A stretch of 64,000 bases of DNA from Tenacibaculum agarivorans. GTDB taxonomy: Bacteria; Bacteroidota; Bacteroidia; Flavobacteriales; Flavobacteriaceae. Numbering within the stretch: position 1 is the stretch's first letter; each line of letters opens with the position of its first letter. The position numbers and the translations under genes are program-made. A model generated the notes under the pieces. It searched no databases. It was not told the origin of the DNA and was given only the letters and a program-made list of their open reading frames with translations. The stretch lies in NCBI RefSeq assembly GCF_001936575.1, contig NZ_MSMP01000005.1, forward strand, positions 1 to 64,000. Reading direction: 5' to 3'. Positions 55,895 to 63,771 of the stretch are shown here, one piece after another.

Positions 55895-57310
55895 ATGGAA
55901 AATAGGCTACATTTAAGCAAAAATGTATACAGAAAAGAAGATGGAGTTTCTTTAACACAAAGAAAAGAAGACTCATATTCTGGAGTTTATTTAGAAGATA
56001 ATCGTTTAGATACACAACAAAATCCAATTCAAAAAAAGCCAAACAATACAGGATTACCTGATAATTTAAAATCAGGAATAGAAAACATGTCGGGCTATTC
56101 AATGGACGATGTAAAAGTACATTACAATTCTAATAAACCTACTCAGTTGAATGCACATGCATACGCACAAGGAACCGATATTCATGTCGCTTCTGGACAA
56201 GAACAGCACGTACCACATGAAGCTTGGCATGTAGTCCAACAAAAACAAGGAAGAGTACAACCAACAACTTCTGTAAATGGAGCACAAGTGAATGATAATG
56301 TTGGTTTAGAAATAGAAGCAGATGTTATGGGAGCAAAGGCGTTGCAGATGAAGACAAAAGTTAGTGAACCTTTAGAAGAACCAATGCAGTTGAAAAGTAA
56401 TGATACAGTACAAAGAAATAGTATAGAAGAAGCAATTCAATACGGTGCTGTTGGGGCAACAATTGGAGCACGATTAGGTTTATTTGGGGCTTTAGCTGGA
56501 GGTTTGTTAGGTGGTGGTTATGGGTATTTTTTCGGAGAAAGAAATGATAACATTGCTGATACTCCAGAACTTGAAGAATTTTCTACAGATGAATCAGAAG
56601 GAAGCGAGACTGAAACGATAGAAGATTTGCAAGAAATGTCAGAAGGAAGTAATACTGAAGAGTTAGAAAACTTAAAAGAAATCATAAAAGAAGAGGAGGA
56701 ACAAAAAGATGATAAGCTTCCTTTAGATGAAGAAAAGGAAGTTCCAAAGGAACCAACCTATTCAGGAAAAGTAAACTTTACTACTTCGGGTCGACCATAT
56801 GTTATGCATAAAGGTGAACAAATTTATATAAAAATGGATAATGCTCCTTTTTTTAATAATGGGACAACAGTTAGTTATCAATTAGAAGAACATCCTCTTC
56901 TAAAAGGATTATATTCAGCCAAAGTTACTTCAGTGGGCGAGCTCCAACCAGAATCTACATGGCAGCAAGACAATAAAGAGGCTTTAAGTAAAAGAACAGA
57001 CGAGGTAAAAGAACTTAATTTGAATAAACCAATAAATTTAATAGGTCAGTTTGGACCAGAACCAACAGGAGCTAGAAAACATTATGATGATGATGACGCA
57101 ATAGCTACTTCTGATAAAGATTTAAGAGATTTAATTGCAAATAAACTTAATTCGAAAGCATTTGAAATACAAAAAATAGAAGATAAATCTGATGAATTTA
57201 AAATTCCTTTGGGAGGATTAATGTCTATTGTGGGATCTATAGAGTACACGAATGAATCAAAACAAAATATACAAAGAATTAAAGTGTGGCATGCAGGGCC
57301 TTCTATGTAA
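55895..57310 (+). CDS. DUF4157 candidate eCIS effector with glycine zipper and acidic linker
   Basis: The 471-residue protein has the leader motif VYLEDNR at 31-37 and DUF4157 with HEAWH at 108-112. A hydrophobic glycine-zipper segment follows (about residues 187-212: GAVGATIGARLGLFGALAGG, LLGGGYGYFFGE), the kind that inserts into membranes. A very acidic linker (about 215-285) leads to a C-terminal domain of about 185 residues (SGRPYVMHKGEQIYIKMDNA; RIKVWHAGPSM at the end) that I do not recognise. It may be a membrane-inserting translocation element with its own payload. Confidence 0.72.
   Translation: MENRLHLSKNVYRKEDGVSLTQRKEDSYSGVYLEDNRLDTQQNPIQKKPNNTGLPDNLKSGIENMSGYSMDDVKVHYNSNKPTQLNAHAYAQGTDIHVASGQEQHVPHEAWHVVQQKQGRVQPTTSVNGAQVNDNVGLEIEADVMGAKALQMKTKVSEPLEEPMQLKSNDTVQRNSIEEAIQYGAVGATIGARLGLFGALAGGLLGGGYGYFFGERNDNIADTPELEEFSTDESEGSETETIEDLQEMSEGSNTEELENLKEIIKEEEEQKDDKLPLDEEKEVPKEPTYSGKVNFTTSGRPYVMHKGEQIYIKMDNAPFFNNGTTVSYQLEEHPLLKGLYSAKVTSVGELQPESTWQQDNKEALSKRTDEVKELNLNKPINLIGQFGPEPTGARKHYDDDDAIATSDKDLRDLIANKLNSKAFEIQKIEDKSDEFKIPLGGLMSIVGSIEYTNESKQNIQRIKVWHAGPSM
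56055..56351 (+). repeat. DUF4157 module DNA repeat, copy 3
   Basis: The 5' two-thirds differ from copies 1 and 2 mainly at synonymous positions. The final 80 bases (56272-56351) equal those of copy 1 with one change. The protein sequence stays nearly the same throughout. Confidence 0.85.
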
Positions 57311-57599
57311 AATAATAAACAATAGATAAAAATCAAAAAAAGAGATATTCAATAGAAGTAAAAAAAGGTAATTGTAAATACAATTATTCAAGATTTATTA
57401 AAGAATACTTATTTTAAATAATACTGATACAGTGTGCAATTATTACCATAACTTTCTTACGAGTTACGATTTTTTATTCTGAAAAAAAGTGCTTTTATAC
57501 CTGTTTTTATGTGTTTTAAGGTAAATAGTTTATTAGTAGGAGGTTTGCTTAGTAATTTTAATACAAGAAATCAAAATGTTCATCTAAAAACTACATACC
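57311..57599. other. 289-base spacer between cargo and hydrolase genes
   Basis: The spacer is AT-rich, with no gene, no clear terminator hairpin and no exact TAnnTTTG box. It separates the leader-bearing genes from the two hydrolase genes, which may therefore have their own promoter. Confidence 0.35.
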
Positions 57600-58643
57600 A
57601 TGAGTAATCCAATTTTTAACTCAATTATAGGCGTTAACTTCAGTAATACATTTCAAAGTTCAGGACAACAAGTAAGTGCCGCAACAGCAGCTTCACAAAT
57701 CAGTGAAGCAGGAATAAAAACTGTAAAAATGTTTACCTACAACCAATCTGATTGTATTACAGCATTTGCCAATACAGGTTTACAAATTTTAGTAGATGTA
57801 CCAAATGACGATTTACAAGCTTGTGCAGGTAATGATAAAACTACGATAGATGCAATTGTACAAGTACTATCAGATAATTCAAATGCTATTCCTACACTTT
57901 GTGTTGGAAATGAGCCTTTAGGAAGTTGGTGGAACAATGCATATGCGCCTTATTTAGTAGATGCATTAACTAATATTAAAGCAGCAATTACAAAGGCAGG
58001 ACTTTCTACAAAAGTTACGGTTCCTTTTAATTATGCAATTATGGGTGTTTCTTATCCGCCTTCAGCAGGAGCGTTTAATAAGAGTAAAATCAGTAGTAGT
58101 TCCAAAAAAACTATCAAGTCAATTGTATTAGAGGTATGTAAAATTTTAGCATCAGATAATTCTGCATTCATGATTAATGTATATCCATTCATTACTCAAA
58201 ACAATCAAAGAAGTATTTCCTTAAAATATTGTTTATTTACTGCGGAAAACGATAAAAGTGTTTGGGTAATAGACGGAAGCTATACTTATAAAAATATTTT
58301 TGATGCAATGTACGATGCGTTGTATGTAGCATTAGAAAACAATGGTTACGGAAGTTTACCAATTGTTATTGGAGAAGCTGGATGGCCAACTGGACCTAAT
58401 ACTACATATCCATCAGCAACAACGGCTAATGCACAAACATTTAACCAGAATTTAATTAACCATTGTACTAGTGGAAATGGTACACCACGTAATTCAGGAA
58501 TAAACATTCCATGTTTTATTTTTGAAATGTATGATGAAGATACTAAACCAACAGGAGCTGGTACTTTTGAACACGATTGGGGAGTTTATGGTTACAATTC
58601 AACAAAAAAGGATTACGAAGTAAAATATCCTTTGACTTGGTAG
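57600..58643 (+). CDS. GH17-like endo-1,3-beta-glucanase without signal peptide
   Basis: The 347-residue TIM-barrel protein resembles plant-type family 17 glycoside hydrolases. It opens with IIGVNFSNTF and has the acid/base E105 (LCVGNEPLGSWW), the nucleophile E259 (IVIGEAGWPTGP), and the C-terminal FEMYDEDTKPTGAGTFEHDW block of the family. Laminarin- or callose-like beta-1,3-glucan is the expected substrate. It lacks a signal peptide and the cargo leader, so how it leaves the cell is unclear. It lies at the end of the eCIS locus in the same direction. Confidence 0.85.
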   Translation: MSNPIFNSIIGVNFSNTFQSSGQQVSAATAASQISEAGIKTVKMFTYNQSDCITAFANTGLQILVDVPNDDLQACAGNDKTTIDAIVQVLSDNSNAIPTLCVGNEPLGSWWNNAYAPYLVDALTNIKAAITKAGLSTKVTVPFNYAIMGVSYPPSAGAFNKSKISSSSKKTIKSIVLEVCKILASDNSAFMINVYPFITQNNQRSISLKYCLFTAENDKSVWVIDGSYTYKNIFDAMYDALYVALENNGYGSLPIVIGEAGWPTGPNTTYPSATTANAQTFNQNLINHCTSGNGTPRNSGINIPCFIFEMYDEDTKPTGAGTFEHDWGVYGYNSTKKDYEVKYPLTW

Positions 58644-58754
58644 TATTTTTAAGGTAAAGTCATTTAGATATAAGAAATAGCTTTTGTATCATATTTCATC
58701 ACTACATGAATGACTTATATCACAACTAAATAAAGCTTTTAAAACTAAAAAATT

Positions 58755-59426
58755 ATGAATGTACAAATTATAGATACTCCATTAAATGTTACAGATTCAA
58801 TAGATTGTTTAATAAAAGAAGGAGTAGAAACCGTTTTTCGTTATTATGCGTATGATATAGGATTGTCAAAAGTAATTTCAAGAAAAGAAGCCACAGCAAT
58901 TGTTAGTGCAGGTTTGAAATTGGGAATTGTATATGAAAATTACAATGGAAACCAATTAAATTCATTTAATTACAATTCAGGTTATAAAGATGCATGTGCT
59001 GCTTATGTATATGGCTCAGAAACTATAGGACAGCCTTTTGGTACAGCTATTTACTTTGCCGTAGATGTAGATGTAACGGATGATCAAATTAATACGTTAA
59101 TTATTCCTTATTTTGAAGGTATCAGAAAAGGTTTAGCTGATAATGCAAAAAATGGAGAAACCTATATTGTAGGAGTATATGGATGTGGAGCTGTTTTGCA
59201 GGCCTTAAAAGCAAAAGCACTCTGTGAATACAGATGGTTGTCTGAATCTACAGCATATAATGGAACATCTGTGGCAATAGAGAATGATGCATATGATTTT
59301 AGGCAGGTATATGTGTGTGGTTTTTCAATTTGTGGAATTACTGAAGCAGATGAAGATGTATTGGCTCCGGAAATAGGAATGAATGCTATAGGAACAATAA
59401 CATCTTTAGATAATGTTAATGAGTAA
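58755..59426 (+). CDS. DUF1906 (Rv2525c-like glycoside hydrolase-like) protein
   Basis: The 223-residue protein shows the DUF1906 pattern: VETVFRYYAYDIGLSKVISR at the start, LGIVYENYNGNQ, GTAIYFAVDVDVTDDQI, YIVGVYGCGAVLQAL, and YRWLSESTAYNGT. The fold is a TIM barrel related to GH25-type muramidases; wall-glycan activity is assumed but not settled for the family. There is no signal peptide. It follows the GH17 gene with 111 bases between and ends the rightward run. A role in particle release from the producer, or as cargo, is a guess. Confidence 0.8.
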   Translation: MNVQIIDTPLNVTDSIDCLIKEGVETVFRYYAYDIGLSKVISRKEATAIVSAGLKLGIVYENYNGNQLNSFNYNSGYKDACAAYVYGSETIGQPFGTAIYFAVDVDVTDDQINTLIIPYFEGIRKGLADNAKNGETYIVGVYGCGAVLQALKAKALCEYRWLSESTAYNGTSVAIENDAYDFRQVYVCGFSICGITEADEDVLAPEIGMNAIGTITSLDNVNE

Positions 59427-59559
59427 TTTTTTTAATGCTAAACAAAGTTCTTTCACCAATTTAAATTTACGTATGGAAATTATATAAAAGTCCATAGTTT
59501 GAAAACCAAAAAGAAAAAATTATACTTAGGAAGTATAACTAAATAATGTAATAAAACTA

Positions 59560-59594
59560 AAAACGAAGTTGAAAACAGTTTTCAACTTCGTTTT
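59560..59594. terminator. Bidirectional terminator at the right end of the eCIS locus
   Basis: Perfect 17-base arms AAAACGAAGTTGAAAAC / GTTTTCAACTTCGTTTT are flanked by T on the plus strand and, read backwards, by T on the minus strand. It separates the convergent DUF1906 and tautomerase genes. Confidence 0.9.
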
Positions 59595-59616
59595 TTAATT
59601 GTATAGAATATAGTGT

Positions 59617-59961
59617 TTACACCATTGTTTTATTACAATAGGTTGCTTTTTCAAAATCTCTAATGTTGATTGAGATGATAGGAACATCTGGAAACATTAC
59701 TTTTAATGTTGATACAACACTATCAGAAAGCTTTTTCTTTTGATCTACAGTGCGTCCTTCCATGATGTTAGCAAAAACATGAATGAAATCATCAGATGTA
59801 TTTCCAACAGTGTAGTATTGAAAAGGGTTTATTCTAACTTTAATATCACCCTTAGCAAATAAACCAGAAGCATCTGCTGTATCATAAACTTTCTGAATAA
59901 TCTCTTTAGGAGATTTTAGTTGAATGATATTTTCTGAACAATCAATTACAAAATGTGGCAT
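59617..59961 (-). CDS. 5-carboxymethyl-2-hydroxymuconate isomerase-like tautomerase
   Basis: The 114-residue protein begins MPHFVIDCSENI; after Met removal Pro1 would be the catalytic base of the tautomerase superfamily. The pattern (IIQKVYDTADASGLFAKGDI, HVFANIMEGRTVDQKKKLSD) fits the CHMI/HpcD group, which isomerises a keto-enol product in homoprotocatechuate breakdown. No other gene of that pathway is nearby, so the real substrate may differ. It lies 22 bases after the start of the protease gene and may be transcribed from its own promoter upstream. Confidence 0.85.
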   Translation of the reverse strand: MPHFVIDCSENIIQLKSPKEIIQKVYDTADASGLFAKGDIKVRINPFQYYTVGNTSDDFIHVFANIMEGRTVDQKKKLSDSVVSTLKVMFPDVPIISINIRDFEKATYCNKTMV

Positions 59962-59983
59962 AATAATATATTTGGATATAATT

Positions 59984-62900
59984 TTAGTTCTCTTTTTCGT
60001 ATCCTTTAGGTCTTTTAGATCGAATTGGAGCTTTAGGTTCTGGTTTTAATTGGAATTCATTTCCTTTTAATAACCGTAAAGCTTCTTCAACAGCTTTTTC
60101 TAACTGAGGATCGTTTCCTTGTATTACTTTTTTAGGATCTTGTATAACTTCAATATCAGGAGCAATTCCTTCACCTTCAACAGCCCATTTTCCATCTAAA
60201 TCGAAGAAACCACCACGAGGGGCAACCATACGGCCACCGTCTATAAAACGAGGAGTATCCCAAGTACCAACTAATCCTCCCCAAGTTCTAGTTCCTACTA
60301 AAGGGCCTATTTTTTTCAATTTGAACATGTAAGGCAATAAATCTCCACCAGATCCAGCACGTTCATTAATAATCATCACTTTTGGTCCCCAAATTCCTGC
60401 CATCGGTGTAGTCCAAGGTCTACGATCATTAGCTTTACTATTAAAATAGCCCATTAAATCTCTAGACATGATATCAATCATATAATCTGCAGCAGAACCA
60501 CCACCGTTGTTTCTTTCATCAATTACAGCACCTTTTTTATCTTGTTGAGAAAAATAATAACGATTGAAAGATGTAAATCCTCTACCAGATGTATTCGGTA
60601 CATAAACATAAGCTAGTTTACCATTAGATAATTCATCAACTTTTCTTCTATTCCCTTCAACCCAATCAATAGATCGTAATTGACGTTCGCTAGGTACAGG
60701 CTTTACTAAAATAGTTTTAGCCCCATCTTTAGAAGGTTTAGTATTTACAGTAATATAGATTTCTCTACCAGCAGTTTGCTCTAGTAATTGATACGGATTC
60801 ATATCTGCTGTTAATGAAATTCCGTTAATCTCTAGTAAATAATCACCTTTATTTACATTAATACCAGGTAACGCTAAAGGTGCTTTTACGTTCGGATTCC
60901 AACGTTCTCCCGTATAAATTTTAGCAAAATGGTATAATCCCTTATCAATTTCAAAGTCACAACCCAACAAACCTACAGGAACTCTATTTAATTTTGGTGT
61001 ATCTCCACCGTAAACATATGAATGACCAACAGCTACTTCACCGCTCATGATATCTACTACATAGTTTAAATCCGTTCTATGTCTTACGTGATCTATCCAT
61101 GGAGCATACCACTTGTACACATCATTCCAAGGCGCACCATGTACATTATCTACATACAAGAAATCACGCATGTATCTCCAACCTTCCTTAAAAATTTGAT
61201 GTGCTTCGGCTTTTGGATCTACTTTTATTTTTAGATTAGTTTTTAAAGCTCCTTTTGGTCCCTTAGTAGGTGTTTTGCTACTTACTAAGCTCCATTTACC
61301 ATTTATAGATAATAGTACTGAATTTCTATCTTCAGAAGTAACCATTCTAGTTACTCCTTTATTAAATAGAGTAGCCTTTTCTTTGGTAATATCATAACTG
61401 TGAATTGTTAATCCACGACGTATATTAGGAATAGATTCAGCTATAAACACTATATTTTTTGGACCTTTAATCAAAGAAAGATAATTTCTAGGAGGTAATT
61501 TTAAAGCAACAGCTCTATTGAATAAACCTTCTTCATCTATAGTAACTTTAATCTTAGGAGTCTTCTTTTTATCTTTTCCTTTCTTACCTTTTTCATCTTT
61601 TTTATCTTTTGAAGAGTCCTTTTTTTCTGCTTTTATTTCTTCTTCGTCAGTTTTAGGTAAGTTTGGCGCTTTGTCTTTTGAATTTAAAACAACAGCATAT
61701 AAGCTTCTAGTTACATTAGGATCATAAGAACTCATATCTAACCATCCTGATTGTAATCCATAATCAGTGCTAGCAAGTGTGTAGATATATTTACCCGAGG
61801 CATCCCAAACAGGAGAAATAGCATCTGCAATAGGATCTGTAATTTGGATCGTTTTTTTAGTACTAATTTGGTAAGCATAAATAGATTTAAAATGGCTATC
61901 ATTTTGCTTAGCATAAGCAATCCAGTCACTATCAGGAGACCATTGTGGATTCATTGATCTATTTGGGTGTGCATACCTATCAGTAGCGACTTTAATTGTT
62001 TTTTTAGTGGCTAAGTTTAGTATCCAAATATTAAAATCGGTATCTGTATAAGCAATATGTTTACCATCTGGAGACCAATCTGGTCTGAAGTAAAAAGTTG
62101 GATTAGGTATTGCAATAAAGGTTTGATTTTTTCCGTTTTGATCGGCAATAACTAATTGGTATTCTCCACTTTTATCTGAAAACCAAGCAACTTTATCTCC
62201 TTTTGGAGACCAAATAGGTGAACGATCTGCTACACCAGGTGTATTGGTAATATTTCTCCAAGTTCCATTTTCTTTTGGAATGGTGAAAATTTCACCACGA
62301 TATTCAAAGATGGCCCTTTTTCCTTTAGGAGATACATTTGGATTGGTTAGATTTCGACCAGTGACATTCATCCATCTTGTTCTGGCATAGTTTAAATCTC
62401 CTTTTACGTTGATTACAATTTGTCGAGTAGCTTTCGTTTCAGGATTTACAAAATGAATATATCCACCTTGTTCATATACAATCCCGTTTTGATTAGCATC
62501 TAAACTCTTTACATCAAACTTTTTATGAAATGTAATTTGTTGTTCCTGTTTGGTCTTTATATCATAAGACCAGATATTACTGGTATAATCTCTTTCTGAG
62601 ATGTAGTATACTTTCCCTTTATACCAAACAGGATCTAAATGCCTTTCTTTATCTTTTTGTGGCGTTGTAGTTAATTGTTTTGTTTTTAAGTTCACAATCC
62701 ATATTGGCATGGCTTGTCCACCTCTGTAGTTTCTCCATTCAGCATCCCACCCAGTAATAGGAGTGTAGGCGATGTATTTTCCATTTTTAGATATTTCACC
62801 ATAAGCAGCTCTAGGAATGCCAACAGCGACTGGCATGCCACCATCTACAGAAACCTTGAAAAATTTGTTAGTTTGTGTTGGTCTGCCTTCTCTAGAAGAA

Positions 62901-63262
62901 CGAAAAATAATTTTATTATCTGGAGTCCAACCTTGTACAATATCTGGTGAAGGATGGTATGTTAATCGTTTAGGTTCACCACCTTCAACTGGAATTACAA
63001 AAACATCAGTGTTACCATCGTATTCGGCAGTAAAGGCAATCATTTTACCATCGTTAGAAAAATGCGGGTTTGATTCATAGCCATTATCGCTGGTTAATCG
63101 CACTGCATTTCCTCCATTTATGGGAGCCTTCCATAAATCATTAGCATATACAAAAACAATATTGTTATTTGAAATTGTGGGTTGTCGTAGTAGTCTTGTT
63201 CCCTGTGAATTTCCCGAAATTATTACAAATAATAATCCAAGAATGAGTAGTCCTTTTTTCAT
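59984..63262 (-). CDS. Tricorn-like S41 protease with beta-propeller and PDZ domains
   Basis: The 1092-residue secreted protease has a signal peptide (MKKGLLILGLLFVIISGNSQ), WD40/PD40-type propeller repeats over about residues 30-530 (PHFSNDGKMIAFTAEYDGNT; PIWSPKGDKVAWFSDKSGEY), a Lys/Asp-rich linker (about 547-575), a C1 domain, a PDZ domain, and the S41 core. The nucleophile is about S971 (ERAGSGGDLLPY), with the upstream NNGGGSAADYMID block. Tricorn proteases degrade peptides into small pieces. The domain order matches archaeal tricorn. The protein probably sits in the periplasm. Confidence 0.92.
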   Translation of the reverse strand: MKKGLLILGLLFVIISGNSQGTRLLRQPTISNNNIVFVYANDLWKAPINGGNAVRLTSDNGYESNPHFSNDGKMIAFTAEYDGNTDVFVIPVEGGEPKRLTYHPSPDIVQGWTPDNKIIFRSSREGRPTQTNKFFKVSVDGGMPVAVGIPRAAYGEISKNGKYIAYTPITGWDAEWRNYRGGQAMPIWIVNLKTKQLTTTPQKDKERHLDPVWYKGKVYYISERDYTSNIWSYDIKTKQEQQITFHKKFDVKSLDANQNGIVYEQGGYIHFVNPETKATRQIVINVKGDLNYARTRWMNVTGRNLTNPNVSPKGKRAIFEYRGEIFTIPKENGTWRNITNTPGVADRSPIWSPKGDKVAWFSDKSGEYQLVIADQNGKNQTFIAIPNPTFYFRPDWSPDGKHIAYTDTDFNIWILNLATKKTIKVATDRYAHPNRSMNPQWSPDSDWIAYAKQNDSHFKSIYAYQISTKKTIQITDPIADAISPVWDASGKYIYTLASTDYGLQSGWLDMSSYDPNVTRSLYAVVLNSKDKAPNLPKTDEEEIKAEKKDSSKDKKDEKGKKGKDKKKTPKIKVTIDEEGLFNRAVALKLPPRNYLSLIKGPKNIVFIAESIPNIRRGLTIHSYDITKEKATLFNKGVTRMVTSEDRNSVLLSINGKWSLVSSKTPTKGPKGALKTNLKIKVDPKAEAHQIFKEGWRYMRDFLYVDNVHGAPWNDVYKWYAPWIDHVRHRTDLNYVVDIMSGEVAVGHSYVYGGDTPKLNRVPVGLLGCDFEIDKGLYHFAKIYTGERWNPNVKAPLALPGINVNKGDYLLEINGISLTADMNPYQLLEQTAGREIYITVNTKPSKDGAKTILVKPVPSERQLRSIDWVEGNRRKVDELSNGKLAYVYVPNTSGRGFTSFNRYYFSQQDKKGAVIDERNNGGGSAADYMIDIMSRDLMGYFNSKANDRRPWTTPMAGIWGPKVMIINERAGSGGDLLPYMFKLKKIGPLVGTRTWGGLVGTWDTPRFIDGGRMVAPRGGFFDLDGKWAVEGEGIAPDIEVIQDPKKVIQGNDPQLEKAVEEALRLLKGNEFQLKPEPKAPIRSKRPKGYEKEN

Positions 63263-63289
63263 TAAAAATTATTTGATTATGAAGAGTAA

Positions 63290-63297
63290 CAAAGCTA
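63290..63297 (-). promoter_or_regulatory. -7 box TAGCTTTG before the tricorn-like protease
   Basis: The minus strand reads TAGCTTTG 27 bases before the ATG at 63262, the same octamer found before the TonB receptor and the PAP2 gene. No TTG lies at -33. Confidence 0.45.
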
Positions 63298-63351
63298 CTT
63301 AAAAGAACTAGGTGAAAAAGTGAAGAATATGTTAAAGCTCAATACTATAAG

Positions 63352-63771
63352 CTATTTCGCAAACAATTGACTCATATCTTTAAAAGCTTTAAATTCTAAT
63401 GCGTTATTTTCAGGGTCTTTAAAAAACATAGTAGCTTGTTCACCAACTTTTCCTTTAAAACGAATGGTAGGTTCAATCACAAATTGAGTATTTAATTCTT
63501 TTAATCGTTCTGAAAGTTTTGTCCAGTCTTCCCATGAAAGTACTACACCAAAGTGAGGAACAGGTACATCATGTCCATCCACAGGATTTGTGATAGCTTT
63601 GGTAGGTACAAAACCATCTTTTTGATGTATCACCAATTGATGCCCAAAGAAATTAAAATCTACCCAATGATCAGCACTTCTTCCTTCTACACACTGTAAT
63701 ATGTCTCGGTAAAAAGTTCTACATTTTTCTAAATTTTGAACAGGTATTGCTAAATGGAAAGGTTGTGTCAT
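63352..63771 (-). CDS. Glyoxalase/VOC-family protein
   Basis: The 139-residue single VOC-domain protein opens [20 protein letters not shown], the usual first beta-alpha-beta-beta-beta unit with a metal-binding His, and continues with [27 protein letters not shown] and a C-terminal [16 protein letters not shown] with the metal-binding Glu. Such proteins are dioxygenases, isomerases or resistance proteins; the reaction here is unknown. It is transcribed alone, leftward, with 89 bases to the protease start. Confidence 0.88.
   Translation of the reverse strand: MTQPFHLAIPVQNLEKCRTFYRDILQCVEGRSADHWVDFNFFGHQLVIHQKDGFVPTKAITNPVDGHDVPVPHFGVVLSWEDWTKLSERLKELNTQFVIEPTIRFKGKVGEQATMFFKDPENNALEFKAFKDMSQLFAK

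Noticed and set aside
55758..56102. Minus-strand frames opposite the cargo genes (also 53415-53645 and 56099-56287)
   Set aside because: They are antisense to conserved DUF4157 coding sequence and repeat with it, as expected for shadows of a duplicated module.
48212..57310. Toxin-immunity (polymorphic toxin) array with small immunity genes between effectors
   Set aside because: No small intact gene follows each effector. The only small gene (49015) carries the leader itself, so it is not a typical immunity protein.
57600..58643. Eukaryotic contamination because of the plant-like glucanase
   Set aside because: The gene has no introns, shares the local AT-rich codon use, and lies in a continuous bacterial context.
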